NCBI GenBank assembly: GCA_033977485.1
Contig: CM066993.1
Coordinates: 31,300,001-31,364,000 of the forward strand
DNA from: Hydrangea macrophylla
Lineage: Eukaryota > Streptophyta > Magnoliopsida > Cornales > Hydrangeaceae
Length of the DNA: 64,000 nucleotides
Direction of reading: 5' to 3'
The position numbers and the translations under genes were made by a program. This document shows, piece after piece, positions 33,252 to 45,441 of this stretch (its first letter is position 1; each line of letters begins with the position of its first letter). The notes beneath the pieces were generated by a model that was not told the DNA's origin, did not search any database, and worked only from the letters and a program-made list of their open reading frames with translations.

Positions 33252-35346
33252 CTTATTGCTAGTCCCTAGCGATAAAGCGAAAATAAAAACTACTAAACTA
33301 ATACTATCATGACTAAGAAAAACAAAGAAAAAACTAAAAACAACCCAAACCAAGATAAAGAGAAAATTCCTAACTCACTTTCGCAGAAATCGCGGTTGCA
33401 TTTAGCTAATGCAACAAGCCGTTAAACCCCTAGGTTCCCCCTAGTGGACGAGTGTTGTCTCGTGAGGGTTTGCAGTGAATATACCCACAAAATCCTCCAA
33501 TTTTAAGCTCAAAAAGATTTAGAATAACTTGTAGAATTCCCTCTCCATTAAACTGTTATTTTAACTCTATAGAGATATACTATCCTCAATCAACCCATGA
33601 AAGAAATCCACATGCTCCCTTATATTACCAAGTAAAATATAACATATGTATCACCATCATGCACCCGTGTGTGTGTGAGTTTAACAACCATATGTCCAAC
33701 CTTATTAAGAGTTATTTAGACTATTGCACCTTGAAAAACTCGCAGTTTCAGCTCAACTCTCACATTGGTCACACTAAAAAAGAACGTCTCTCAGAAACTT
33801 GCTTTATAATGACCGCACATTATATGAAACCTTTGATAAGGCTGATATTCTGGGTGCTAATGCTTCCATACTTGACTCTATGAAAAACGGACATTTAAGA
33901 GTATACAGTCTCATGAATAGAACACTACTTACTAGAGGAGCGAAATACTGTGGATAACTCAATTCACACTTCCATATTCAAATTAATTGTTGAGAATCTT
34001 TAAGACTTTGAATTTCGGCTTTTAGTTAGTAGGTGAGGGTGTAGTAGAGAAGAATGTGCCCTTCAGTATGTGATGGAATTTCAACTTCTCTTTTTATTCT
34101 TTTCATCTCTCAACCCAATCTCCCATTCATTCATATGCTCTTTTTTTCTTTTCCTTCATTCATCATTCATCTTCTTCTTCATTTTTTTTTTAAGTACAAC
34201 TCCTTCCTTCCATTTCACATACTTTGATCACTCATTCTTAATAAATGTAAAGTAAGGCTCATTGAGGTCAAGGTATAGTTTACGAACTTGGCTTCTTGTA
34301 ATCACATAGGAAATTTTTAGTTGGTGTGGGATCAGGGATGAAACATTTCAATGAATGTAGGTGAAAGATATATCAGGTTAAAGAATGGGTAAACGATGGC
34401 TTAAATCATTTTCTCAACTTTCAATTTTTAGCACTTAAGTGTTCATTGAGTGTAATTGGTAAATCCTGAACGTTCTCCTCTAATACGCAGTCAAACCTTT
34501 AAAAGAAAACTGAGACATTTACAACGAATGGACTAAGTATAAACAAGAAAGATCATCCGATATTGTATGAGAATTCCCTCAGAAATGACGATTGGCTCAA
34601 TAGCTCACTAAGGGTTATTAGCTTCCACTACTTGTTCTTTTGGCACAATAGTCATATTAACTCAATTTTCAGGTTTTCTACATAGCTATCAATTAGTGCA
34701 TAAAAGTATTAGGTACATAATAGCTTCACAAATGCAATCCATCTTAGTGATAACAGAAAACGCGTGAACTTAATCCATAAAAAGATGAGAATACTACAAA
34801 TGTGTCATCGCCTAATTAACAAGCAGGAGAAATTATTCAGAGTTATTCTATCAATAGGGTCAATATTAAAAAATTTCAAAATTTTACCAGACTGCATTCT
34901 AATTAAATTTAAGACATATCCAAGTGCAAAAATATGATCACTACGGGTGTATACCTATCTATTAGTATCCCCACCCCCAACTGAAAACAACAAAGTCCCC
35001 AGAAGTTGATTTTCAATAATGAAAATAGATGGGTATCACCTGTATAGAGCAAAGCGATGATAACAAGCATAGCAACCTGGCATAAAAATATAGAACACAA
35101 TCTCCAAAACAACAAGGATCAATAGATAAAGATAAAGCAATAAAAACTATGATCCAAACATTACAAACCACTGGAATGGTAAAGGAATAAAATAAAAGCA
35201 GTGATAAGTAATGTTCATACATAACCAAACTAAACAAAATAAAGAATTGTCCCACATGTCCAACCATATACACCCACCAAAAATGGTACAACAAAAATAA
35301 ACATATAATCAAAAGTGCAATAACACCACCCCCTTCCCAGAAAATG
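33252..35346 (-). other. Athila-2 3' non-coding region
   Basis: About 2.1 kb with no supported gene on the sense strand. It shares blocks with 15985-18242 of Athila-1, including the internal polypurine-like tract (34969-34982). A T-rich part just after ORF-C gives hydrophobic frames that I regard as compositional. Confidence 0.55.
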
Positions 35347-36659
35347 CTACGCGGCTCCCGACGGATCATCGGCAGCCACGTCCAAAGGAATGTCAATGGG
35401 TGTAGATGGCGGTGGTGCAGTAGTAGGTGTAACAGTAGCAGACTGGGATGGAAGATCAGCAGTAAGTGGAGCAGAAAGTGATGGATCGGCAGCAGCAGAA
35501 GAAGTGGATAGACCCGTAGGAGTAGGAGCAGCAGAAAATGATGGATCGGCAGCAGGCGGTGCAGACGGGGTAGGCGTAGGATGGTGAGCAGAGTGAACGG
35601 CCTGATCGACCCCAATCTGAATCAATATAGACTCAAGCAAGGTCTGCAGCTGATCCATCCGGCCCTCAAGTCTAATCCTGGCCTCTCTCTCCTCCAATAG
35701 CAGCTCATAAACTGTCGGGAGAGGCACAGAGGAAGAAGACTCTCCCTGGGCCTGAGTCTGCGACCGCTGTCGCAACTCGAACTACTGAACAGCAGCAACC
35801 GGATCCTCCTCCTCATCGTTTGTATCAAGCTCCTCGGCCTCTGTGGGCATCCCTGAAGCTCCAGCCTCTGTGTCTGTCCCACCACGCCTCTTCTTCTTCG
35901 CCCCCACCTTCGCTTTCCCTTTTCCCTTTCGTTTCCTCTTCTGGGCGTCTGAGCGGCGAGCCGCTGCCTCGCCGAATCGGCTGGGGGAAGAGCGAAGGTC
36001 GTCTCCAGCAAGCTCAGGAAAGCCGGCCTGAGCCATAACTCTGTGAATCGCCCAAGCACCTTTCAGGTGCTTCTTGGAGGCGATGTAGCGGGTGGGATGG
36101 ACCATGAAATCGATATAAAGTCGTGATAAGCAGACCGGCTATCCTGTCCCTACTGTAAATAAAACTCGTGCATACCAAGCCGCGATCTTCTCTCGATAAG
36201 AGGTCACCAAGAGACAATTGCTGAGGACCAGGTGAAGCATGTGGTAGTCGTCGGTAAGGAAGTGGTCCTCAATCAAAGTCTCGCCATTCCAAGAAGGAAC
36301 GGCGCCTCTGGTGAGCTCGCAGATAATGGCAGATGGTGGTGTCTCAGGTGCATCAGGCCGATGGGGGCAAATATAATCTGGTACCTCTGGTACCCCCAAG
36401 GCGACTGAGACTGTAGAGGGACTGATGACGAACGCCCGACCCCGAAAGAAAGCATGATATGTGAATGGTGCGTCCGGGTCGCGTATCATCGTCGCGCACG
36501 CACCTCGTATCCATGACAGATTTACTCTCTTGGCAAGCAAGAGTAAATCAAACCAGTGGGGCATGGAGCGAATCCGTGTCAGGAACCAAGGGTACTCTGA
36601 CCAAATAGACTCGACAGGACGCTCAATCATCACCTTTCGCGCCCGGAAATGATGCTCGT
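35347..36659 (-). pseudogene. Athila-2 ORF-C, main part
   Basis: The C-terminal four-fifths of ORF-C, cut off from its start by the copia insertion at 36660. It holds ACATMIRDPDAPFTYHAFFR, LPEVPD-type VPEVPDYICPHRPDAP, a basic KRKRKGKGKAKVGAKKKRR stretch, a coiled-coil segment (LLLEEREARIRLEGRMDQL) and an Ala/Pro/Ser-rich tail ending at 35347. A frameshift lies near 36135 and a TAG at about 35777. It aligns along its length with ORF-C of Athila-1. The basic stretch and coiled coil are kept in both copies. No membrane segment is seen in frame. Confidence 0.75.
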
Positions 36660-38174
36660 TGTAGGAAAAACAGGTTTAAAATTAAATCTAAACGCGCAGC
36701 GGAAAACAAAGTTCAAAACTTTTATTGGTAGCCTTGGATCTACTACTTATTAACTCTATAGATGCGCATAACAAGATGGAGAAGATTCTATACCTTAGGT
36801 CTTGAACCCAATTCTGATTTTTGTCCTTCTCCTTGTGTGTGCAGCAACAACCTCTAGGAAATCTTCACCCTTATGTCTCCTCGAATGCTCCCAGAGTGGC
36901 TAGGGTTGGTGGGAACCCTAATAGTGAGAATAGGGAAGGTTTGGGAACTCTAAACAGGTTCTGCAGCAACTGGTACGTCAAAACAACGAACTTCAAATTT
37001 CTGGACGTAGCTGCCCTATTTATAGATTCCCAGAACCGACCTAACTTTCGATCGATCGAAGTGACTTCGATCGATCGAACTGTCGATCGATCGAACCTCG
37101 TTCGATCGATCGAACCTGTCTAGACTTCAATCGATCGAAACAACTTCGATCGATCGAACCAGTCTTGACAGCATTCTCATTTGCCTTTCCAAGCATTCTG
37201 GCGGAGCTAAGAGTGGGACCTCCTAGGTTCTTAATTACTGGCTCCGATTAATTATTATTCCATCTAGTCAGTACTCTTGACTAAGGAATCAATAATTAAT
37301 CAATTATCATTAATGCCACTATAAAATGATAATTGCACTCCAGTGCATAAGAACATAATCACACATACATAAGTGATTGCTAGACTTGTATAATATGATA
37401 CGCATGTCCCTCTACCAGGCAGTATTCGTATCTATCATTGGGATGTATGTCTTAAGATACTGTCGACCCAATAGATAGTACATCTTATATTCCTCAAGTA
37501 TCATTCACTACTCTTGGATTACTAAACATGTCAACAACAACACTTTGTTGACAAGGCTGGCCAGCTCTCAGTAATCACTCCTAGTGACATTCTCGAGGGA
37601 ATACTTACTCTTCGTTTTATTGAAGAGGGTAGAATTCCATCTTGACAATATATGTTCCCAACGTTGCATACTTGATTTACCCAAGATACCCAGGTGTTGA
37701 TCTTGCAAGACCTCACTGATTGGTAAGTCAAAGCAACCAAGCATACAACTTGCGTCCATAACTGTCTCAGGATTAAGGACATGTATCCCTATACAAGTTT
37801 TGAGTTCCTATTGACGGTGACAGCGTTTAGGTGTCAATAGGTTTAACTCAGGTCCGTCAATGCACCGAGTGCACTAGCATATTAACCAAGAGTCAAAGAC
37901 TCTTATGAATGAGATTCATCATTCTACCCCGTAGACGTTAATCATGCTACAGTGTATACCTGATAAGTTATCCAGACTTATCATCCACTGTGACTTATTT
38001 GAAACAACAAGGATTTGTGATTCATATCTCACATGTGTAATCACATACACAAATGAACCACATACAATGTTGTTTAAGGATTCCAGTCTAATATTCATCT
38101 CATGAACTAACATGCATAAATGCATTATGATATTCCATTGTCCAACTAACTGGTTTGAGGGCATATTCCCAACA
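36660..38174 (-). repeat. Copia element 3' LTR
   Basis: 1515 bp. On the minus strand it starts TGTTGGGAATATGCCC and ends CTGTTTTTCCTACA. A TATA box, TATAAATA, lies on the minus strand at 37017-37024, about 30 bp downstream of the palindrome array in element direction. Confidence 0.95.
37047..37158. repeat. Six-palindrome array, copia 3' LTR
   Basis: Six palindromes with centre spacings of 19, 16, 19, 25 and 19 bp (plus-strand order). It lies immediately upstream of the TATA box in element direction. Confidence 0.92.
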
Positions 38175-38184
38175 AACTCCCACT
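38175..38184 (-). other. Copia polypurine tract
   Basis: AGTGGGAGTT on the minus strand, next to the LTR start. Confidence 0.85.
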
Positions 38185-40519
38185 TGCACTCATAACCATA
38201 TAGCGTTAGTACTAACACTAGCATAGTCTCTGTGACTTGTCAAAATCCTTAACCCGTAAGGTTTTGCATAGGGACTGATGATCATCGACTGAAACAATCC
38301 ATAGTAAAACATCTTCATGTTATACTATATCCCTAGACAAAAGACGTCACATGACATGTATCCAGTAAAGCTAATTTGAACATTGTCCAAAACACCATCA
38401 CCCTGCATATATCCGCTAGTTCTTTCTCAAGCCCTAGAGAATATATACTTTATGATAGTTCAGAAAAACTGAACATTCATTTGGACTGATATCTGTGAAC
38501 AACCTTAACGGTATAACTGATATCCATACCTAACATCACATACAAAGTTTATCAATAGCGAAGGCTTATGATATACCTTTCATGTGATCTCTTTCATCTT
38601 GTATCCCTAGATACAAATCTTGAAAGAGCAATAGGTTATGTTCAAAGGTGAAAAACCTTTATCGAAACGTTCCACGTTGAATCTAGCCAGCAACTTTATG
38701 ATATAGAAGTTTGAGACAATCTCATTATCTTAACTTTCTGATCTTGAATGAGCAAAAATCATAAGATTATAGCTCGCCTCACCGAGATCATAAATATCAA
38801 GTATACTGTAGAAACTTAACCTTAATCATTGATGATACTACTTTAACATATCGCAATGATAAAGATGTCATCAATATATGGAACCATAATCACCACCACA
38901 CTTCCTTTGCGCAAGGATCCTTTCATCCACTTAAGCTACATCCACACTTTAGATGAATCCAAAGTATTTTGACCAATATGTCAAAACAGATGTCCTTATC
39001 TCTGGATGATTGCTTTAGTCCATAGACTTATGCAAATCACATACCAGAGCTTCCTTATCACAAAACTTCAATGCACCAGGGAATTTCAACAATGTTGAGA
39101 ATTCTCCCACTGCAATGAAGTACCAATGTAGGAATGGATGAAGAGGTAGTAGATTTTAGTTCTAGATGATTTATAGATTGCTTTAAGATATAAATTACTT
39201 TACTCTTTTATATTATCTTTCCTTTGCAAAATTTGGTCTCCAACCAACTTTTGTTTTCTCTGGAAACACTACAAAAGTATTATACTTCTAATCTAGATTC
39301 AAAAGGCTCATCATTTCTTTACACCAAAGTGCTAGACATCCTTATCCAAAGTTACCATGAGAAAGAAGTCGCATTCTTTTCACAACTTTGGGGATGTCTA
39401 TCGAAAAGATTTGCTTTTGAATAAGATCCAGTATATACATTGTAGTTCCATCGAGAAAAACAAGGAATAGTAGTAACTCTAAATAACTCATCCCATGACC
39501 CAGTCATATCTAAAAGAAGATAGTTCCTTCTACCTGCTACACCATCCCGTGGAGGCGCACTAGGTGTAGACTGTCGAAAAAGAATCTCATTCTTATCTCC
39601 TTTGGACAATAAATACATTAGATAGATACTCACCATTTTGAACAAATCAAAAGGCAATGACATTCTTTTACCAATTACTCTTCATTCCAAAACTTTTGAA
39701 TTTCTTCAAAATTGAGGATGAAGATGCAATAAGTAAATGTATATCAGTATCCAAAGTAGTCGAAACTACTTTTCAACTCTAATGTTTATTGCCCTACATA
39801 CATGAGTATGTCCTAATTCTAATAAGTCCTTGGTCGTGTGATTTTCAAAAGAAAAGTCACCTGATCATATTAACCTCTAAATAGGATTGACAAACAGGTA
39901 GTGGTTTCAACAACCAAAAAAGTTTTAGGATCCAATCCTTTACTCCCCATTTATCCTAATTTAGATTAATATGATCTGATCACATTTACTCTCTAAATAG
40001 GATTCACAAATAGGCAATGGTCTTAGCAACCGAAAGAGTTTAGGATCCTATCCTTTACTCGCCATTTATCCTATTTAGATTAAATATGATCTAACCTCAA
40101 AACCAAAAAGTCATAGAAATAGTTGAGGGTGCTATCCTTTTAGATGGTAAAATACCCATGAGTCATTTAAATACTACATTAGATAATATATGAGAAACAA
40201 GAGTAAATTGGTGAGATACTTGCTTGACAAGTTATTTAGATCACATAAAAGAACGCTTTCTTTTAATCAAGAATTTCAGTACCAAAATCAAAAGAATAAA
40301 TATTATTCATTAATTCAAAACTGAAATCCATCTAATAACTCCAAAGTTTTATTACAATATAAAACTATTAATCTAATAGCAACTCTTGCATCAGATCCCA
40401 AAAGGCAATCAAGATCTTCTAATCACTGCACATTCTTATTTTCCAATTCCCTGCAACAATTACAGATATAATTTAGAAAATATAGAATTAGTGCCCATAG
40501 TAGTTGAAGTATCAGTTTT
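38185..40519 (-). pseudogene. Degenerate copia pol remnants
   Basis: On the minus strand, short stretches around 38290-38960 resemble the copia RT/RNase H end: an LGEASY-like block, a YRYQSNPG-region equivalent and an LRYG-like end before the polypurine tract. Frames change constantly and stops are frequent. Protease, integrase and the RT active site are not recognisable. A 115-bp tandem duplication sits at 39861-40092 (units from 39861 and 39976). Decay here is far greater than in the LTRs or gag. Confidence 0.55.
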
Positions 40520-41386
40520 TCAACTTACTTCAAAAACTAGTGAAAGGATCGTACCTTGCCTTTTGGCAGTCAAGTATTCCATACAGTTCCTTTTCCAATG
40601 CCCTCTCATGCCACAATGGAAACACTTTCCTTTTAGCACGGCACCAGCCTTTCCCTTTCCAAGTCTTGCCTTCTTCCCAACAGTTGGCTTAGGCTCACCT
40701 ATCCTTGAGTCTTGCTTCTCCTTCTCTGAACTTATGCTCTTAGGCTTAGTTCCAGAAGATGAAGCCATTCCAATGTTCTGAACATTTGACTCCTCTTTGA
40801 CTATATCCATCGTTGCCTCAAGAGAGCTCATCAACTCACTTGTTGAAAAAACTGTTTTACTCATTTTAAAAACCTTTTTAAATTGAGTGAATGATGAAGG
40901 CAACGAATGCAAGATTATGTCAACTTGAGTCTCACCATCAATGTCGGAACCAAGAACTTCCATTACTTTGAAATAAGTAATCATTTTAAAAACATGCTCT
41001 CTTATTGAAGTTCCTTCCAACATTCTGGTGTCCATGACTAACTCCAAGGCTCTAAGCCTTGCAGTACGGCTCAGATCCCCAAACATCTCCTCGAGGTTCA
41101 ATATTATAGCACGGGCAGTGTTCAAAGGTTGATGTTGCTGCTTCAACACATCAGACAAAGAGTCTAAGATGCTAGAGCGAGCTATACCATCAAATTTTAT
41201 CCACTGCCAATATTGATCCGCAAGATCAGTTGGGGTGTCATGGTATGGAATAGGTGGACAGGGAATGGTAAGAACGTATTTACATCCATTAGCAGTTAAC
41301 AATTCATCCAGTTCCAGTTTCCATTCAACGTAGTTATTTCCAATTAGCTTATTCTGGATCATGGTTATAGCAAGTGGGCTAGACAT
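40520..41386 (-). CDS. gag: Copia-type gag with CCHC knuckle
   Basis: 288 codons from an ATG at 41386 (MSSPLAITMIQNKLIGNNYV). An in-frame upstream extension to 41479 is unlikely to be used, because copia gag proteins start close to the NKLxGxNYxxW block. It holds the UBN2-type gag domain (W-K-L-E-L-D, LREHVFKMITYF-like block, DIILHSLPSSFTQF). A single zinc knuckle, CFHCGMRGHWKRNC, lies near residue 265. It has no internal stop. In autonomous relatives the frame runs on into protease; here it ends soon after the knuckle. The product would form particles and package RNA. Confidence 0.88.
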   Translation of the reverse strand: MSSPLAITMIQNKLIGNNYVEWKLELDELLTANGCKYVLTIPCPPIPYHDTPTDLADQYWQWIKFDGIARSSILDSLSDVLKQQHQPLNTARAIILNLEEMFGDLSRTARLRALELVMDTRMLEGTSIREHVFKMITYFKVMEVLGSDIDGETQVDIILHSLPSSFTQFKKVFKMSKTVFSTSELMSSLEATMDIVKEESNVQNIGMASSSGTKPKSISSEKEKQDSRIGEPKPTVGKKARLGKGKAGAVLKGKCFHCGMRGHWKRNCMEYLTAKRQGTILSLVFEVS

Positions 41387-42698
41387 TATGAATCTGAAAT
41401 ACAAATAATGTAACAGAATTACAATATGGAAATCATGAATATGACAATTTATATGATACATTGGAATTCCCTTAACCAACTCATTAATTGTCTTCAGGAT
41501 GTCAAGCCTATGAAATTAAGTCTCCGTGTGGCGATCATAACCTCATAGCCTGATTGGGAAACCCATCATGAATGTCATGCAACTCTTACAAAACAATTCA
41601 TGACTCCTGAACTTTTGGTCTCTAAGTTTCTGGATAATGCTCCGTGTGGAATCCCTTACCCATAGCTCAGCTAGTGTTTACCATTAACTAGAATCCAATG
41701 ACAACCGCCTCAAGTAGTGCCTCAGTGTAGTGGTCACCCTCTAACGCGTCTCATTGATTCTATCCAAAGGAAGTTCATATCTAGTAACCAATGAATAGTC
41801 TATCCTCCGTATGGAATGATCACCCATGGCTGGGTGACACAGAATATACTACCCACCTTACAACGAACCGTTTATGGAAGACCGTGGGAGTTATAAAATA
41901 AGTCCCTCTCCCACTAGATTTTTATAAGAAGTTCATATCTAGTAATCAATAAGAAATACCCTCCGTATGGAATGATCACCCATGGCTGGGTGACACAGAG
42001 TAATTCTCATACTTACAATGAACTAATAGGAATTTTTCAATTTTATCAAAAAATTTCTTCACATTGCCCATAAACATCAAGTGTTTGCTAATGTGTTGGA
42101 AAAAAGGTTTTTGAATTTCATTTTAGAAAACCTGTTTTACGTGCATGCAAGTAGTAACAATGTATAAAATTCCAATCACAACTAAGCACATAAAACAAAA
42201 ACTAAAATGAAATAAAAGCATTCAACAATGCCTCTATCTCCCATGACTCTATCTCCATAGAACCTTCTTCTTGGTTTGATTGCCTCCGACTCCATCTTCA
42301 TGGACAACGGCTTGCTCCTCCATCTTCATGGATTTTCTAATTCTATTACATTGGTCCTATACTTCTCTCGAAGCTTACAATTTATCTAGAAATAGAAATA
42401 ACAACAATAAAATAAAAGGCTAGGGAAACCGGTGCGACTTTCCTTTTCATAGGATTGAAGTCGCAGCGCCCTTTACATAAGCCTTAAATCCAAACCAACA
42501 ATTAAATACAAAATTTAAAAGTCTTGGTGCCATGGGAGATAGCGGACTAAGCTTGCTGCAAAAGGGTTAGTCACACGCACAACCACGCATATATATAACA
42601 AATATATGTACCATTGGAACCCCTAATTGATTCACACAGTATATAAACTCTTTACATACTGAATTAGAACTTAAAACAGCATCACTGCTCTGTCACAC
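41387..42698 (-). other. Copia leader with 146-bp repeat
   Basis: Non-coding leader between PBS and gag. A 40-bp block containing CTCCGTATGGAATGATCACC is repeated exactly at 41814-41853 and 41960-41999, within a 146-bp tandem unit. Confidence 0.7.
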
Positions 42699-42765
42699 TT
42701 CGATCGAACGAAAAAGTTAGATCGATTGAACCTTCGATCGATTGAACATAGTTCAATTGATTGAA
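42699..42765. repeat. Four-palindrome array, copia leader
   Basis: Four degenerate palindromes with centre spacings of 18, 16 and 19 bp. Confidence 0.75.
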
Positions 42766-42876
42766 CTTTCAGTTTCACAGAATGTTTTGAAAAACTCACA
42801 ACATAAATAAAATTTTAAAGTAAATATTTTTAAAACCTTTAAATCTGTAAACTGAAAACCTGGACAGAAAAGCAGT

Positions 42877-42997
42877 CTCGATCGATCGAACACCATTCGA
42901 TCGATCAAACAGAACCAACGTTCGATCGATCGAAACTAGTTAGATCGCTTGAGAACAGATGATGTTCGATCGATCGAGACTACTTCGATCGATCGAA
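42877..42997. repeat. Six-palindrome array, copia leader
   Basis: Centre spacings of 19, 25, 19, 25 and 19 bp, the same geometry as the downstream array in Athila-1 LTRs. It lies between PBS and gag. Confidence 0.92.
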
Positions 42998-43152
42998 CCC
43001 ACCTTGCATCCAATGCAATCACAGATTTGTATTCTGCTGCATAAACACTGCAGAAACGGATCTGTGACGATGAAGTTTTGAAAACAGTCCTAAAATCAAC
43101 ATGCAAATCAAAACTAGTGTTCCAAAACGCATCTATAGATCCAAATAAGCGA

Positions 43153-43165
43153 GGCTCTGATACCA
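43153..43165 (-). other. Copia primer binding site
   Basis: TGGTATCAGAGCC on the minus strand, two bases inside the 5' LTR. It is complementary to the initiator tRNA-Met 3' end. Confidence 0.92.
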
Positions 43166-43167
43166 AT

Positions 43168-44682
43168 TGTAGGAAAAACAGGTTTAAAATTAAATCTAAA
43201 CGCGCAGCGGAAAACAAAGTTCAAAACTTTTATTGGTAGCCTTGGATCTACTACTTATTAACTCTATAGATGCGCATAACAAGATGGAGAAGATTCTATA
43301 CCTTAGGTCTTGAACCCAATTCTGATTTTTGTCCTTCTCCTTGTGTGTGCAGCAGCAACCTCTAGGAAATCTTCACCCTTATGTCTCCTCGAATGCTCCC
43401 AGAGTGGCTAGGGTTGGTGGGAACCCTAATAGTGAGAATAGGGAAGGTTTGGGAACTCTAAACAGGTTCTGCAGCAACTGGTACGTCAAAACGACGAACT
43501 TCAAATTTTTGGACGTAGCTGCCCTATTTATAGATTCCCAGAACCGACCTAACTTTCGATCGATCGAAGTGACTTTGATCGATCGAACTGTCGATCGATC
43601 GAACCTCGTTCGATCGATCGAACCTGTCTAGACTTCAATCGATCGAAACAACTTCGATCGATCGAACCAGTCTTGACAGCATTCTCATTTGCCTTTCCAA
43701 GCATTCTGGCGGAGCTAAGAGTGGGACCTCCTAGGTTCTTAATTACTGGCTCCGATTAATTATTATTCCATCTAGTCAGTACTCTTGACTAAGGAATCAA
43801 TAATTAATCAATTATCATTAATGCCACTATAAAATGATAATTGCACTCCAGTGCATAAGAACATAATCACACATACATAAGTGATTGCTAGACTTGTATA
43901 ATATGATACGCATGTCCCTCTACCAGGCAGTATTCGTATCTATCATTGGGATGTATGTCTTAAGATACTGTCGACCCAATAGATAGTACATCTTATATTC
44001 CTCAAGTATCATTCACTACTCTTGGATTACTAAACATGTCAACAACAACACTTTGTTGACAAGGCTGGCCAGCTCTCAGTAATCACTCCTAGTGACATTC
44101 TCGAGGGAATACTTACTCTTCATTTTATTGAAGAGGGTAGAATTCCATCTTGACAATATATGTTCCCAACGTTGCATACTTGATTTACCCAAGATACCCA
44201 GGTGTTGATCTTGCAAGACCTCACTGATTGGTAAGTCAAAGCAACCAAGCATACAACTTGCGTCCATAACTGTCTCAGGATTAAGGACATGTATCCCTAT
44301 ACAAGTTTTGAGTTCCTATTGACGGTGACAGCGTTTAGGTGTCAATAGGTTTAACTCAGGTCCGTCAATGCACCGAGTGCACTAGCATATTAACCAAGAG
44401 TCAAAGACTCTTATGAATGAGATTCATCATTCTACCCCGTAGACGTTAATCATGCTACAGTGTATACCTGATAAGTTATCCAGACTTATCATCCACTGTG
44501 ACTTATTTGAAACAACAAGGATTTGTGATTCATATCTCACATGTGTAATCACATACACAAATGAACCACATACAATGTTGTTTAAGGATTCCAGTCTAAT
44601 ATTCATCTCATGAACTAACATGCATAAATGCATTATGATATTCCATTGTCCAACTAACTGGTTTGAGGGCATATTCCCAACA
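43168..44682 (-). repeat. Copia element 5' LTR
   Basis: 1515 bp, almost identical to the left LTR. It carries the six-palindrome array at 43555-43666. Confidence 0.95.
43555..43666. repeat. Six-palindrome array, copia 5' LTR
   Basis: The same array as 37047-37158, with one C-to-T change in the second unit. Confidence 0.92.
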
Positions 44683-44790
44683 CTCGTACCATCCCCGATC
44701 CTCATCATTCCGGAACCCATGTGCGGGTACCGGATTAGGTATAGTGAGGCTGAGGGGGTTGGACTTGTGGTAGCCAGTTACTGGATTCAT
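44683..44790 (-). pseudogene. Athila-2 ORF-C, N-terminal piece
   Basis: Starts with an ATG at 44790, ten bases after the splice acceptor. It encodes MNPVTGYHKSNPLSLTIPNP and NDEDRGW, then is cut by the copia TSD. It matches the start of ORF-C in Athila-1 (14488), which confirms the start choice. Confidence 0.8.
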
Positions 44791-44800
44791 CGTGGCAGTC

Positions 44801-45130
44801 CTGAAAATAGAACACAACACGACACCGATTAGAACAGGGAAGAAAAGAAACTGTTACTGCTCTAGTTCGATCGATCTAACTTTGTTCGATCGATTGAACT
44901 GAAGTAGGATTCGATCGCTTGAGCATAGTTCGATCGCTCGGACATGTCAGCTTCGATTGATCGAAAACAGTTCGATCGATCGAACACAGCGATGTGCTGC
45001 ACTCGCAAAACCGAATGGGAAAACAAAAAACGAAAGAAAAAGAACTACAAAATGGACATCCTAGGACCAAGGGGACACCCCCTTGGGATTTTTCTAACAA
45101 AATGAAAGACAAAGGGCTCGTGGAGCCTAC
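44801..45130 (-). other. Leader intron of ORF-C (Athila-2)
   Basis: Donor CATCGAG|GTAGGC and acceptor CTATTTTCAG, 330 bp, the counterpart of 14130-14478. Confidence 0.6.
44866..44984. repeat. Six-palindrome array in Athila-2 ORF-C intron
   Basis: Centre spacings are 19, 25, 19, 23 and 19 bp. Confidence 0.9.
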
Positions 45131-45299
45131 CTCGATGTAAGAACACGCAGTGGGAGGTGAAGATGATGATGAGGATGATTGTAGGGGTAATCTGGGCGTC
45201 TAATTTATATGTAATGCCATGAGAATCGCCGAGTCGCCCCCTTTCTGTGCTCGAGCTCTTGAGTGTGTGAGAGTGAGGGAAATAAAGAGGTGTGCTGAA

Positions 45300-45314
45300 G
45301 ACGCCTCATTTAAA
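45300..45314 (-). promoter_or_regulatory. Candidate internal promoter of ORF-C (Athila-2)
   Basis: TTTAAATGAGGCGTC on the minus strand, identical to 13942-13956. A pyrimidine-rich leader follows and the palindrome array lies just upstream. Confidence 0.5.
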
Positions 45315-45320
45315 ACAGTG

Positions 45321-45441
45321 TTCGATCGATCGAACAACGTTCGAGCGATCGAAAGTAAATCTCTCAATCGATTGAATAACGCGTTGAAGCGCTTGAACAT
45401 GCAGGGTTTTCGATCGATCGAAATAGGTTCCATCGATCGAA
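45321..45441. repeat. Six-palindrome array before Athila-2 ORF-C promoter
   Basis: Centre spacings are 19, 23, 21, 25 and 19 bp. One unit is the symmetric variant TTGAAGCGCTTGAA. Confidence 0.9.

Larger units (their letters stand above)
36660..44682 (-). mobile_element. Young copia-type element with gag and ruined pol
   Basis: 8023 bp with two 1515-bp LTRs (36660-38174 and 43168-44682), TSD CTCGT (36655-36659 and 44683-44687), an initiator-Met-type PBS and a copia polypurine tract. I count about five differences between the LTRs, so insertion was recent. It carries one clean gag frame, while pol is reduced to scrambled remnants of RT/RNase H. It must have moved with enzymes supplied in trans. 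It disrupts ORF-C of Athila-2. Confidence 0.93.
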
